64,000 nucleotides of DNA from Naegleria lovaniensis (lineage: Eukaryota > Heterolobosea > Eutetramitea > Acrasida > Naegleriidae), in contig NW_025407847.1 of assembly GCF_003324165.1 (NCBI RefSeq), positions 464,219 through 528,218 of the forward strand. Reading direction: 5' to 3'. The notes below the pieces were generated by a model. The model saw nothing but the letters and a program-made list of their open reading frames with translations, was not told the origin of the DNA and did not search any database. How positions within the stretch are numbered: position 1 is the first letter of the stretch; every line of letters starts with the position of its first letter. Positions 11,815 to 22,818 of this stretch are shown here, one piece after another. The translations under genes were made by a program, and so were the position numbers.

Positions 11815-13392
11815 TCAGTTCCTTGGTCCCAAATAAGCGTCGTCATAGCAATATTTCATTCTTTCACGATATAATTCATCACTATACTCTAACACAAAAC
11901 CATTGCATTGAAGTGCCTCGAAAACAAGCTCTGGATCTTCATGCAATTCTTCACTTGCAAAACTCAACGCTGATCCATCGTTTTTCACAGCTTTTAACAT
12001 GATTTCCTTATCTGAACAGCTATACCCGATTCCAACGAATCCCAACCCATGATGTTCGAGTGCTGTCATGAAACATCCATACTGAATCAAGGACATGACA
12101 AAATCTTTGTCTTTCGCTAACATCCTGGAAGCAAATTTCAAGGCATTCTTGTTTTGTTGAACGGCCGCCAGAACCATCGTTCGATCCCGTTGCAACATGT
12201 AAAACGCATACGCAAGAGACTTCCCATTTTGTTTAATGGCAGCGAATACCACTTGTCGATCGTCTTGCAACTCTTTGGATGCGTATTCAAGATCATTTCC
12301 ATAGTGAGTGACAGCTTCTAACACCACGTCCTTGTCATTCCGTAACTCTTGAGAAGCATGTTGAAGAATAGTGGTATTTCTAGGTTGTTTGACCACTTGT
12401 AACACTATTTCCTTATCATTCTTAAACTCTTCAGATAGGTATTTGAATGCTCCATAATATTCGTTGATGGCAAGAAATGCCAGTTGTCGATCGTGTAGGA
12501 GCGTATCCGAAGCAAACTGAATGGAACTTCCGTAATTTGTGACTGCATGTTGAACAACCTCTCGATCGTTTTTAAGTTCATCACTCGCAAATTCAAGCAA
12601 GTACCCAAATTTTTGAACTACTTGGATCATGCACTCCTTGTTGGAATAATCAAAAGTTTCCAATTCTGGAAATATGAATCGAAAAACTGTTGACATGAAC
12701 TTGGTATCTTTGAGAAAATCCTTCGAAGCATATTCGAGTGCTTGTTCTTTTTGTTTCACAGCTTCTAAAATAATATCTTCTTGATGGACCATGTCATCGA
12801 GATACTGCAACACTTGACCATTTTGTTTCACTAGTTGCAACACAAACTCATGATCATCCAGCAACTCTTCAGAGACATATTCCACTACCAATGGTTCGTC
12901 CTTTACTGCTGCCAATATCACTTCTTTATCACTGAGAAATGTTTCATCACAAATAGCAAATTCAATTTCTGAGCCCTTGTGTTGAACCACTTTCAACACA
13001 AATTCTCGATCTTGTTTTAATTGTGTGGATGCAAATTCCAATCCATATCCAAACTTTTTAATATGATTCAACACAAATTCAGGATCGTTCATGAATTCGA
13101 CTGGAAAGAATTTCTGATATTTCAATTCTCTCTTCAAAAGCCATTTCTTTTTACCTTCTTGTTGTAATGAGAATTTCTGTTTCAATAATAATATTTCCTT
13201 ATGAATAGGAACATTCAATGATGAATTGGAAAAATCAAGTAGAATCAAATGCACATGAAGTTTGTCGTCATTCTTTTCGTCCACGCATGTCATTGGTACC
13301 AATTTTTGTTTCTTGATTTTTGGTGACATGTCCAACTCCTCTTGAGGAGTATCTATGTTGTTGTTGTTGTGGATATGATCTCGTTTGAACAT
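11815..13392 (-). CDS. DUF4116-repeat protein, 525 aa
   Basis: Single exon. The ATG at 13392 follows an A7 tract; the longer frame to 13404 would need a GTG start. It has the family block LLKQKFSLQQEGKKKWLLKR, then about sixteen 25-residue repeats (for example ELKNDREVVQHAVTNYGSSIQ), and ends YRERMKYCYDDAYLGPRN in place of the usual YYGVYLG. This copy is the most diverged in the window: the central segment reads FDYSNKECMIQVVQKFG. It is divergently paired with the F-box/LRR gene across 163 bp. Function is unknown. Confidence 0.88.
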   Translation of the reverse strand: MFKRDHIHNNNNIDTPQEELDMSPKIKKQKLVPMTCVDEKNDDKLHVHLILLDFSNSSLNVPIHKEILLLKQKFSLQQEGKKKWLLKRELKYQKFFPVEFMNDPEFVLNHIKKFGYGLEFASTQLKQDREFVLKVVQHKGSEIEFAICDETFLSDKEVILAAVKDEPLVVEYVSEELLDDHEFVLQLVKQNGQVLQYLDDMVHQEDIILEAVKQKEQALEYASKDFLKDTKFMSTVFRFIFPELETFDYSNKECMIQVVQKFGYLLEFASDELKNDREVVQHAVTNYGSSIQFASDTLLHDRQLAFLAINEYYGAFKYLSEEFKNDKEIVLQVVKQPRNTTILQHASQELRNDKDVVLEAVTHYGNDLEYASKELQDDRQVVFAAIKQNGKSLAYAFYMLQRDRTMVLAAVQQNKNALKFASRMLAKDKDFVMSLIQYGCFMTALEHHGLGFVGIGYSCSDKEIMLKAVKNDGSALSFASEELHEDPELVFEALQCNGFVLEYSDELYRERMKYCYDDAYLGPRN

Positions 13393-13555
13393 TTTTTTGT
13401 GCACTTGGAAATCAACATTTAACAGGAAGTCTCATGGAATGTGTTTGAGTGTCCCATTCCAGTGTTCCCTTTTGCCACTTTTGTTAAGTCTCGAAATGAA
13501 TTTGTGAAGTGTGAACTTCCTGCATTTTTCTTTTTCAAAAAAAAAAATTTTCAAA
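13393..13555. promoter_or_regulatory. 163-bp divergent promoter region, DUF4116 gene / F-box-LRR gene
   Basis: This gap between two divergent ATGs ends in A-tracts on both sides. It must carry both promoters. No TATA-like or other known element stands out. Confidence 0.4.
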
Positions 13556-15718
13556 ATGTTCCTTCGTTCATCATCCTCTCGTCAAGACGATCCATCCAAA
13601 AAACAACAACAATTAGGATCCATCCATGGTCCCGTTCTCTTTGAAATTTTCAAATATCTCCATTCCAAACATTTACTCTCTTCCATCGTTCTCGTTTGTC
13701 GTGAATGGAAATTCATCGTTGCCGAATGTGTCATGAAATTAGAATTAAAAGAAAATAATTATTCCGAGTGGTATCAGGAACAATTGAAAATCTTTGGTTC
13801 TAATCCGAGTGCAAACACGAGTGTGAAGTGTCCTCAACAAGTGATCTATTCTCATGTGAGTCAATTATTGACATCGATCGCGAATTTTGAAAATTTACAA
13901 GAACTTTCTCTGATTGGATATGATGCATTGATGAGTAGTGATGATATGTGGAAATTGTTGACGACTTTGAAACAATTGAAACGATTGTTAATTTCCGATT
14001 CTCATTTATTGGAAGGACAATTGGCAAGAAGATTGACGTTTAAAGATCAAAAGAGTGTGAATCGTCAAGCCAGTTCTGGAAATCATGAAACATCTGAAAA
14101 GAAGGGTTTATTTTCTAAATTATTTTCAAAAAACAAGACGTCTTATGTTTCATCGACCAGTGGACTCTTGTCGAACGAATTGGAAGCAAGCAAAGGACCT
14201 CGATCTGTGAAATATTCCGATCGAAGTACACTGACATTGAACTTTGAAAGAGTGCCTTGTAAGGAAAAGCTTTCTCTCATACCAACGATGGGCGTAGAAA
14301 ATTTAACATGTCTATGTTTATTCAAAGTCTATTTACCAGATGCCTTGTATTACACATTGATGGAAAAATTAGTGAACTTGAAAGAATTTCGAATGGTGGA
14401 TTGTAATCTCACAAAATTCGAACTCTATTCATTATCGAAATGTCTTTCACATGTTGAAATTAATCGAACGAATTGTAACAATGCAACAGTGACCATCAGT
14501 GATCGAAAAAATAATCTACTTTCACAAACTTTGGAATTTTTAGTGTTCAATAATGTCAAGGTTGAGAGTGAACATGCATGGAAATTTTGTGCGTCCTGTA
14601 CAAAATTAAAGACTTTGAAAATGAGAAAATATTTTCAAGTACCTGCCGTAACTCATAATTTAACATCTTTTACCACAACGACGAGTATTGAAAATCTTTC
14701 CATTGAAAGTGTTGGAATGGATTCTAAAGATTTAGAAAAATTAAGCAAATGGACACCCAATTTAAAGAAATTGGAAATTTTACATTGTCAATCATTGACA
14801 TCTCAAGAACAATTGTTAAAAATCATCATGGACAGTTTCAAACAATTGACACATTTTCGAGCTGTGAATGTACGAGATTTGGCATCGAGTGACATTATTT
14901 CCACCAATTTAGAATTTCTAGACCTTTCAAGTAATAAGGACTTTACGGGTACCATTGATTGTCATTCTCTCAAATATTTAAATATTTCAGGAACAGCCCT
15001 CTCTGATGTTGACAAGACCAAAATTGTAATGAAGAATTCCTCTCTGGAAGAGTTGAATTTATCCATGATGGACTCTAGTGAAGCAATTGGAAATGCATGG
15101 ACTTTGGGAATGTTAAAACGTTTGGATTTATCGTATAATCGTAGCGTCCATGATGAAAGATTATCAGAAATTTTACAATTCATGCCCATGTTGGAATATT
15201 TAAATTTGAAAATGTGTAAGAATATTCATCAACTGCCACTCAAGAAGAAATGCAATCTCAAAATATTATTGTTGAGTGGAACTCAAATGAATGATCAAGC
15301 GTTAGTGGAAGCAACCATGTGGACACCAGAGTTACAACGGTTGGATGTCGATTGTTGTGGAATGTTGGAGAATCCAGAATTGTCTCATCTTTCGAAATTA
15401 TCATCTCTGGATGTGAGCGAAAACACGTCCTTTACTCTCACGACCATTCTGAAATTGGCCAAACAAATTCCATCATTACGAAATTTTTATGTTCGATGGA
15501 TTTCAAATTTGATTACCAATCACACCAGTTCGAAAGAATTAATGGATGCATTTAGAAATTTATTATTATTGGATTTGACTGGAAGTGTTACCAGTACCTG
15601 TACAGCTCTTATTCAATTGATGCATGAGTTTAAGGATTTGACCATTGTTTCCAAAACACCAGTTTTTAGATGTGATAGTATACCAAATCCTTTTACTGTT
15701 TTTGGAACAAAGCTATAA
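13556..15718 (+). CDS. F-box / leucine-rich repeat protein, 720 aa
   Basis: The ATG at 13556 follows an A-rich stretch; the frame extends to 13511 only through a GTG. Residues about 24-60 fit an F-box (GPVLFEIFKYLHSKHLLSSIVLVCREWKFI). The rest is a run of LRR-like units such as NLKKLEILHCQSL, NLEFLDLSSNKDF, SLEELNLSMMDSS, LKRLDLSYNRS and MLEYLNLKMCKNI. This is the usual layout of SCF ubiquitin-ligase adaptors: the F-box binds Skp1 and the LRRs bind substrate. The role is inferred from domain order. Its last 106 bp overlap, tail to tail, the 3' end of the reverse-strand kinase frame. Confidence 0.85.
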   Translation: MFLRSSSSRQDDPSKKQQQLGSIHGPVLFEIFKYLHSKHLLSSIVLVCREWKFIVAECVMKLELKENNYSEWYQEQLKIFGSNPSANTSVKCPQQVIYSHVSQLLTSIANFENLQELSLIGYDALMSSDDMWKLLTTLKQLKRLLISDSHLLEGQLARRLTFKDQKSVNRQASSGNHETSEKKGLFSKLFSKNKTSYVSSTSGLLSNELEASKGPRSVKYSDRSTLTLNFERVPCKEKLSLIPTMGVENLTCLCLFKVYLPDALYYTLMEKLVNLKEFRMVDCNLTKFELYSLSKCLSHVEINRTNCNNATVTISDRKNNLLSQTLEFLVFNNVKVESEHAWKFCASCTKLKTLKMRKYFQVPAVTHNLTSFTTTTSIENLSIESVGMDSKDLEKLSKWTPNLKKLEILHCQSLTSQEQLLKIIMDSFKQLTHFRAVNVRDLASSDIISTNLEFLDLSSNKDFTGTIDCHSLKYLNISGTALSDVDKTKIVMKNSSLEELNLSMMDSSEAIGNAWTLGMLKRLDLSYNRSVHDERLSEILQFMPMLEYLNLKMCKNIHQLPLKKKCNLKILLLSGTQMNDQALVEATMWTPELQRLDVDCCGMLENPELSHLSKLSSLDVSENTSFTLTTILKLAKQIPSLRNFYVRWISNLITNHTSSKELMDAFRNLLLLDLTGSVTSTCTALIQLMHEFKDLTIVSKTPVFRCDSIPNPFTVFGTKL

Positions 15719-17828
15719 TGCAAGAATTGAGATGATTGTTGATGCAGAATCAAATATGTTGTTGTTTGTTCAAAGTATGTTCTCACATCCTTCTCATCGA
15801 TTTCACTTTCCTTGGTAAGGTAATCCAGTAATTGAGAAGGAAAATGTCTTTTCTTTGGATCCTTCTTCAACAAATTGTTCACAACGTTATAAAAAGGAAG
15901 ATGATTCTCTAGTTTTGATTTCAATTGTTGTAAATAGTTCTGAGATTCATGATCCACATCAAGGCATTGAAGAATTACAATTCCGAGTGAATATAAATCG
16001 CTTTTTGGAGATACTAGATGGTTTTCCTTTCTCTCTGGTGCTTGATAACCAGGAGAATAGGATTGAGACGTCAAAGTCTTACCATTAAACTTGCATTGTC
16101 CTCCTGATGTAAAATAATCATTATTGAAGGTTGGATATTTCAAAATCAATAAGAAAGTAATGATCGTCATGTATCACAATATTTCCTTGTTTCACATCGT
16201 TATGAATCAATCCATTGCTTTCCAGTATCGAGATTTGGCATAAAATATGGCAAGTCATTGTTATCAGTTCTTCAATCGATAAGTTGAAGGGTAAAGGGTT
16301 GCCTTTCAAGCTAAGTATATAATGGTCTTCTGAGCTAATTGAAAAGTATAATGTTCTCATTTCTTGGCTTGCAATATCTATGTTGTATTTTTCTGTGAAA
16401 GTGCATCTTTTGAGAATGATTTCCAATTCCTCGTTTGGGCCCAATTTTAAGTTACCCATTTTAACAAGTTTGTTCTTATTATCTGAAATTGTTTTGCCTA
16501 TACTAATATTATAGCAATTTCGTCCAATGCGAACTTCGAGGTTCTTCTTAAAAGATTTCTCAGCAGACCCTATTGTACTGTTAGAAGTGACACTTTTGGT
16601 TCTCAAATATGCAACCATTTCTTGATGATGAAGATTCTTCATGGCTGTCAAAATGAGAGCAATTAATTGAATCCTGTGTGTGATTTGGTTGTGGTAAAAT
16701 GTACCTAAATATCTTATTGAATAATCAAGCTTACAGTTTCGTCTCCTAGTCGTTGCAATATCTGTTGATACTGCATACACATTTGCTTTTTCTTTGTCGG
16801 TGGTTATTCCAATGGTGGCAATATCTTTATACCACGGTTCTTGAATATCGCTAAGCAATTCACGCATACAAAAGGAGTGAGAAATTCGGCACATCAAAGC
16901 CAATTTGGGTAAATCTGGGTGTTCTAAATGATGTTTACAAGGTGTTACTTTGTCTTCTCGTAACATAGAAATGTAATAACGTTTTCCAGGTTTATGAAAG
17001 GCCACATCATCTGGTTTTAGAGTTCCAATAATATTTCTCATAAACTTCAGAGATTCGGGTAGCATTGTGTACTCTCTAATACTGACGTTCCTGTTACCAA
17101 TCATTTAGACATATAGTGTTCAAAATTTCAACTTACATGTTTCTGTAACAATTATCAAAAAGTGCACAAAATTCAAAAAGAGGCTGGCAATAGGATGCAC
17201 TACAAGCCATCTCTGAAGGGCTGTTACAGAATTGGGATGTACACTCTTCTGGTGATAACGTTCTAAAAAGTATGTTGGACAATAGTTCTATCTTTTTGGT
17301 TACTCCCAACAAATCAGACAAGTCTTCCAAGGCCTTCTTTTTTTCAGTTTTTTTGGTGTTCTTGTCTGCAAGAATAGTTAGATGATCCATACAGAACTTA
17401 AATAAATTTGATTCTTGAAAGTAAATGGTTTGCTTTTCAGATAACTTGATACCAAGCGACTCTACAGTGTACCTAAAGAAGACAGTTTTTTCTTCACTAT
17501 AATTTGAAAGTTCCACCCAACATGAAGGGAGGGGATATTGTTCAATTGATTTCCGAATTTCTGCCAAGTCTTCATTAGGATCAAATTCATCTTGTTCGGA
17601 TTGTTGAATCTTGTGAATAATATTTTCAATGAGAGCGTTGTTTAGTGTGCCCTGAACTACTGTAGTATTCTTCTTCTTGTGGGTTCTCTTATTGTTTTGC
17701 TTTGAGGTGCCCTTCTTGTTGGTCTTCCTTGGCTTTTGTACGCCCTTAACTCCAGACTTGTTGGTTTTGATTTTGTTGCTATTTGGTATCATCTTATGAG
17801 TTTTGGTGTGCTTTGTGTGTTTGACCAT
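15613..17828 (-). CDS. divergent protein kinase, 2 exons, with one internal frame break
   Basis: Exon 1 (17828-17137) encodes a very basic N-terminus (Lys/Thr/Asn-rich, likely nuclear). A 46-nt intron (17091-17136, GTAAGT...ACAG, phase 2) joins it in frame to 17090 onward. The C-terminal half has kinase landmarks: catalytic loop HNDVKQGNIVI (Asp, Lys and Asn kept), LIDFE where DFG is usual, then YQAPERKE, SDLYSLGI and DPKKR. I do not recognise a Gly-rich loop. Between LIDFEISN and the segment before APE the reading frame shifts by one base (16121-16170). No GT-AG intron fits there, so this is a real frameshift or a sequence indel; domain spacing is normal when the shift is ignored. The stop at 15613 lies inside the convergent F-box/LRR gene. 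Confidence 0.65.
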
Positions 17829-18117
17829 TTTTTTAAAATGAAAATATTCACAACGTACTGTTAATTTGGCGGGAAACCCTTCAATAAAGGCATTGGCAGT
17901 TGTTGCTTGCTGAGGACAGATGTTCTATTTTCCAAATGAATTCAAAAATAGCGCATTCCAGCAAAGCATTTTCTTTCTCCCATTGATCTTGGCGATATAG
18001 CTTCTGTGTCATAAATTCTACAGGAATATTTCAATTCTCTATTCCAAACTTGTTCGAGTCTGAAAGTCTATGAATGATGTTGTATTGCAAGTGGTAATGC
18101 CGAACTTGGTATTACTG

Positions 18118-19644
18118 TTAGTGATTTCGAATTGTTCCCAAATAAACTCCATAATAAAGGTATTCCATTCTTTCATGATATAATTGCTCATTATACTCTG
18201 AAACAAATCCAGATCTTTTGATTTCTTCTCGAAGTTTCACCATAAATTCATGATCATCTGTAATTTCTTTGGGTGTGTATCGTAGAAGTGTGTTACCACA
18301 GAATTTTGCTGCCTTCAACAAGAATGGTTTGTCACATAATAATTTCGTTGAAACATTCCGAAAACAAGATAAATCTTGTTTGATGGCTTCGAACCAAATT
18401 TCTTCGTCGTTTTTCAATTCATCGTCGGCATTCCCCATGGCTACACAACTTTGTTTTACAGCTGTCAAAACCACTTGTCTGTCTTTCTTCATCTCATTGG
18501 AAGAATAACGCAATGAATATCCATCTTGAGCTACTGCACTCAAGACCACTTCCCGATCGTTCTTCAACTCTTCTGACGCATATTCAAGAGCATGTCCCTG
18601 TTGATTTACAGCAGCCAACACCAGTTGTTTGTCTCCCTTCAAATCTGAAGACACAAATGCCAACGCCCAACCATCTTGTTGAACAGCAAGTAATGCAATT
18701 TCTTTGTCGTTCTTCAAGTCATTAGATGCATATTTCAACGAACGACCATCACTTCTAACTGCACTCAAAACAATTTCTCGATCACGTTTGAGTTCATTCG
18801 ACACAAATTCAAGTAAAAATCCCAATTCTTGAATGATCTTCATCATGATTTCTTTCGATGAATAATCAAAAGAGACTGAGGTTTCAAACTCTTCTGGAAA
18901 TATTAATTTGAGAGCTTGAAGCATGAAATCACGATCTTGAAGTAAATCTTTGGGTACATATCGAAGTGCCTTCTTATTTTGTTTGATTGCTTCTAATGCA
19001 ATGGTTTCATACCAATTTGAATTTCTTGAGCTGTCGAAGATGACATATCGCAATACAGTTCCATTTTGTTTGACAGCAGTGAGCACAACTTCTTGGTCAT
19101 TGCGAAATTTAAAAGCCCACAAAAGAGCCATTCCATTCTGTCTCACAACTTCCAACACAAATTCCTTGCAATATCGAAGTTCTATTGAAGCATGTCCAAA
19201 TGATACACCGGTTTCCTTTGCGGCAGCCAATACCACTTCTTTATCGTTGCGAATATCGTCATCTGAATATTGTAACTCTAACCCTTTTTGTTGAACCACT
19301 TTCAATACAAAATCTCGATCTTTTTTTAATTGTGTAGATGCAAATTTCAATCCATATCCATACTTTTTGATGTGATTCCACACAAATTCAGGATCATTCA
19401 TAAACTCAACAGGAAAGAAATGTTGATATTTCAATTCCCGATTTAAAAGCCATTTCGTTTTTCCCAATAGTTGCAATAAGAATTTCTTTTTCAGCAGAAG
19501 CATTTCCAATCCCTGAGTTTCATCAGCTTTATTGCAATTTGAACTCAAAAAATCGATCAAGATGATGGTCTTGCGTTTCGTTGGAACGTTTTGTTTGTTG
19601 TTCCGTGGTTGATGGCCTGTTTCTCTCTCAATTCGGTTCGACAT
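18118..19644 (-). CDS. DUF4116-repeat protein, 508 aa
   Basis: Single exon with an ATG at 19644 directly behind an A8-type tract (MSNRIERETGHQ). The short head has lost the usual leader, but ILIDFLSSN keeps the family's ILVDF strand. The canonical LLKKKFLLQLLGKTKWLLNR block and 25-residue repeats follow, with central FDYSSKEIMMKIIQELG and end MEYLYYGVYLGTIRNH. The last motif matches the copy ending at 54428, and the 3' flanks of both share ccacttgcaatacaa, so these two loci are probably related by duplication with their flanks. Function is unknown. Confidence 0.9.
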   Translation of the reverse strand: MSNRIERETGHQPRNNKQNVPTKRKTIILIDFLSSNCNKADETQGLEMLLLKKKFLLQLLGKTKWLLNRELKYQHFFPVEFMNDPEFVWNHIKKYGYGLKFASTQLKKDRDFVLKVVQQKGLELQYSDDDIRNDKEVVLAAAKETGVSFGHASIELRYCKEFVLEVVRQNGMALLWAFKFRNDQEVVLTAVKQNGTVLRYVIFDSSRNSNWYETIALEAIKQNKKALRYVPKDLLQDRDFMLQALKLIFPEEFETSVSFDYSSKEIMMKIIQELGFLLEFVSNELKRDREIVLSAVRSDGRSLKYASNDLKNDKEIALLAVQQDGWALAFVSSDLKGDKQLVLAAVNQQGHALEYASEELKNDREVVLSAVAQDGYSLRYSSNEMKKDRQVVLTAVKQSCVAMGNADDELKNDEEIWFEAIKQDLSCFRNVSTKLLCDKPFLLKAAKFCGNTLLRYTPKEITDDHEFMVKLREEIKRSGFVSEYNEQLYHERMEYLYYGVYLGTIRNH

Positions 19645-19811
19645 TTTTTTTAATGGATTTTAATTTTCATATTTCAAGGTCTTGAATTTGCTTTTGGCTT
19701 ACTGTTTGATATCACCACAGCGTACGGTTGTCTTGTCAACAATAATATTAACAGATCGGTTGCGTGTTGCCCAACAAGGCGATCTTGAATTTTTTCCAAA
19801 TTTATTAAAAA
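19645..19811. promoter_or_regulatory. 167-bp divergent region, DUF4116 gene / small membrane protein
   Basis: This gap lies between two A-tract-preceded ATGs facing away from each other. No known element is recognised. Confidence 0.3.
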
Positions 19812-20117
19812 ATGTCCTTGTTCTTGCAAGTCCTTACGGTGATTCCGATTGTAGTCATGTTCACCACTTTGGATGCCAAGCAAGCACGGTTCTACGCTCA
19901 AACCTTTCAAATTATCACCAAGCAGTGGATGGGAGTATTAAAAGCAAATCATCATGATGAATGGTTTGAGAAATTTCAATCCCGAACGAAAAAGTCTCTC
20001 AATCATCATGATGATGAGGCTACAAGGACCACACAAACCAACAACGTGGAAATTGAAGAGATGGAAAGAAATTTTAATTACATTGTGGATAGATCCATGA
20101 TTGGGATGAAACAATAG
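19812..20117 (+). CDS. small membrane or secreted protein, 101 aa
   Basis: The ATG follows ttattaaaaaa, the start context seen throughout the window. Residues 1-19 are hydrophobic (MSLFLQVLTVIPIVVMFTT), fitting a signal peptide or a single anchor. They are followed by QARFYAQTFQIITKQWMGVL and a charged tail. The family is not recognised; size and layout would suit a mitochondrial or ER small protein, which is inference only. An antisense frame on the other strand has no comparable start. Confidence 0.5.
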   Translation: MSLFLQVLTVIPIVVMFTTLDAKQARFYAQTFQIITKQWMGVLKANHHDEWFEKFQSRTKKSLNHHDDEATRTTQTNNVEIEEMERNFNYIVDRSMIGMKQ

Positions 20118-20632
20118 AAACTCTTTGGGAAATGGGATGTTTTTTGAAGCTCGGGCTTTGAACACCCTTTTGGTGTTGTCAAATGCCGAAATTGAACATG
20201 GATTTCACAACGAGAGAGATTGTTTACCACCTCCGAAATTGATGACAACTTTCAAATGATGAAAATTACAACTTGTGATTACTCTTCAGGACACAAAGAT
20301 TGGCAGTTTCAGTACAACGACATAATTGTACATCTTCAACTCTTGAAATTCTAACTCACTCAGCTCAACTTGGAGATTATCACACAGCAGCACTCATGAG
20401 TTGTCACAAGATTTGAAAAAAAATTTCTAAATAAAGTCGAATCTAAAATACTACATTTTAGGTAACTTGTGCGTTTGGCAAAAATTATTCGCCTCTTGCT
20501 ACTGTTATCGATATTTGCATTAAAAAAAGTGAAACACCACTGACCGCGACGATTAGCATCAACACCCAGTACTCTTTTATTTGAATACAACTAGTCCTCC
20601 TTCCTACGAGAAAGATATCATCGACACCGGAA
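20118..20632. other. intergenic, nothing recognised
   Basis: 515 bp with no convincing coding frame, RNA gene or repeat. It should include the 3' UTR of the small gene and the promoter of the next. Confidence 0.5.
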
Positions 20633-21466
20633 ATGAAACTCCTTAACAACAAGAGAAGAAGAGGTTTTTACAATAGCACTGCCTTTTACATGCGGGATCA
20701 ATCTTCTCAATTAACCTCAACAACAACCACAACAACAACAACCTCATCCACTTCGGGATTATCAAACAACAATAGCATTAGTATTGAAGGTACTATAAGC
20801 TCCAGTAGTGATGATGTTACCTCAAGCAGTAGTATGCTTCTCAAGAAACGAAAGATCAAGTATGGAATTTCTCGAGTGAGGACCAAGCTCTTACGCAATC
20901 GATTGTATTGGGAATCTCAAGAAGAGGAATATCAACAACAACAACATAATACTCAACACAATCCTACTCCTTCGTCTTCAAGAAATCAACCAACTGCTCA
21001 CATGTGCTCCAATAATTTCACTGCTCATCAATCCCTTCCTAACTGTTCCTTTACTACCACTAACAACCACACATGCTCACATCTCACTCCTTCATCATCA
21101 TCTTCTTCCCTTCAAGATCAATTACATCAAGTTCTGTTGCAAGTACTTTCACAAATGACACTCGAACAGTTTCAAGATCAGCTCGCATTGGCTGTGAGTC
21201 GATTATTTGAAAGTTTGCTCAGAGCAAAGGAAATTCTCGAACAACGTCAGGCAATACAAATGTCTGAGGAAGAAAAGCAACGATTCACTCGAGAGGTATT
21301 GTCTTCTTCTGAGTTTCAATCCAAAATTTCTTCGATACAGTCCATCTTTCATTTTGAAAGTATTCTTAAGGAAGATAAGGAATTGTTTATTATGGTTTCG
21401 AATGTGATACCACAACAACGATCCGTCTATGTCGCTTCCTTTATGAAAAATCAACCTGATCAGTAA
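20633..21466 (+). CDS. low-complexity hypothetical protein, 277 aa
   Basis: It starts MKLLNNKRRRGFYN. Thr and Ser runs and a basic patch (LLKKRKIKYGISRVRTKLLR, a possible nuclear signal) lead to Gln/His/Ser-rich text. An ordered helical C-terminal 110 residues follow (DQLHQVLLQVLSQMTLEQFQ), with heptad-like spacing. No family is recognised. Both the biased composition and the ordered C-terminus are typical of real genes here. Confidence 0.65.
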   Translation: MKLLNNKRRRGFYNSTAFYMRDQSSQLTSTTTTTTTTSSTSGLSNNNSISIEGTISSSSDDVTSSSSMLLKKRKIKYGISRVRTKLLRNRLYWESQEEEYQQQQHNTQHNPTPSSSRNQPTAHMCSNNFTAHQSLPNCSFTTTNNHTCSHLTPSSSSSSLQDQLHQVLLQVLSQMTLEQFQDQLALAVSRLFESLLRAKEILEQRQAIQMSEEEKQRFTREVLSSSEFQSKISSIQSIFHFESILKEDKELFIMVSNVIPQQRSVYVASFMKNQPDQ

Positions 21467-21585
21467 AATATTGTGTTTTCTATTTTTCTCACATTGTCAA
21501 CTGAATGAAAAAAAGGCCAAACATTTCACAATATCAGAGCGAGAGGACATTCTGCCAGAACACTCTCTCTTCTTTGAAAAGATAA

Positions 21586-22781
21586 TTATTCCCACTGATT
21601 GGCTAAGGTATTTGAAAGTTCCAACGCCTCTGTCAAACGTTTCGAATGACTCAATAAATTCACAAATACAGAATCCCCAAACCTCGCGCCTAACATTGGT
21701 CCTACCAACACTGGACAATAATTTGCATTTCCAGCAAATTTAAAAGAATCGTTCAAACAAGCTTCCACCAATTCTTGATCATTCTGATAATTCAACGCAT
21801 AGACATGAGTGTGTAAAATGACAAAATAAAGAGCGGCTTGAAAGGTCAAGGGAGAAAATCCTCCACGTGATAATTGTGATCGTAAACGTTCAATTTCTAA
21901 AGCATCTCCTTGAAGAAAGGCAGAATTTTCAACCAAAGCTTTCAAGCAAGTCAATAATTCTTTTGAAAGACTTTTTCGTTGTGAGAAATTGTTGAAATTT
22001 TGAAATTGTTCCATAAAGTTTTACAAATGGTCACAATCGAAAGAGGAGGAACCATTTGGATTTCATTTTGATTCGTCGAATCCAACGATGACAAAGCAGC
22101 TGACTCAATCCATCGACGACATATATAATTCTGCAACATGGAAACCTCCACTGCAAACCACGAATAATGTGTCATTCTAGTTTCCATTTGTGCCAACTGT
22201 AATAATTCATCCATCGAAGACCATCCTCGAAACATACTCAAAATAACATTCCGATGAGCTGGATTCACTCCACCGGTTTGTCCATTCAAATCTTGATCGA
22301 TTTTTGCACTTTGAATTATTTTCTCCAAATATTGTTCCTTGACAGAATCATGAGTTTGAAAATAATTATTATTGGAATTTGTGGATTTCAATAATGGAAA
22401 GGATGAAAAAATTAATTTTCCAATTTGACCAGTGTCATCCCATCCAACATGTTTATGATAATACCAAATGAGATAGTCTGAAAAGATATTGTTGAGTAGG
22501 GAATGAGGATGATCCAGGAACACTCGAGTGGATGATGCCGTGTCCACGGAATTGGATGGTAGTTGTTCTTGTTGTAGTTGAACGAGTTGTTTGGCCACAA
22601 TGATTCCCATGGCTTGAGGTCCGTGATTGTGATCACCTGCAATGAGACCATACAAGACACCACGAACGAGTGATTTTACATGATCTTGAGAGGTGACATT
22701 TTTTTTAATTTTAAAACGAAAGGCAACCGTTGACTTTACAACGTTGAGAAACACCACCGAAACAAACACAGCGCAAATCAC
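21586..22781 (-). pseudogene. ADP-ribosylglycohydrolase family, degenerate or mis-framed
   Basis: Two overlapping frames (22781-21951 and 22014-21586) together give an ARH-type fold. The first carries LYGLIAGDHNHGP, in place of the usual G-x-x-x-GD-x-x-G, and GWDDTGQIGKL, the DDT metal site. The second carries the C-terminal helix FAGNANYCPVLVGPMLGARFG. The family's second Asp cluster (D-x-D-T) reads NANY, so a metal ligand is lost. No in-frame ATG precedes the first motif: the A-tract ATG near 22699 is one base out of frame and the longer frame starts at a GTG. No intron I tested joins the two halves. Either the gene has decayed with two indels, or the sequence has errors; the missing Asp argues for loss of hydrolase activity in both cases. 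Confidence 0.6.
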
Positions 22782-22818
22782 ACACAGAGTCGTGTTTTCT
22801 TAATTTGTGACTATTTAA

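Noticed and set aside
18269-19294. Several plus-strand frames with 70-114 codons
   Set aside because: They are antisense shadows of DUF4116 repeats; the repeat periodicity keeps antisense frames open.
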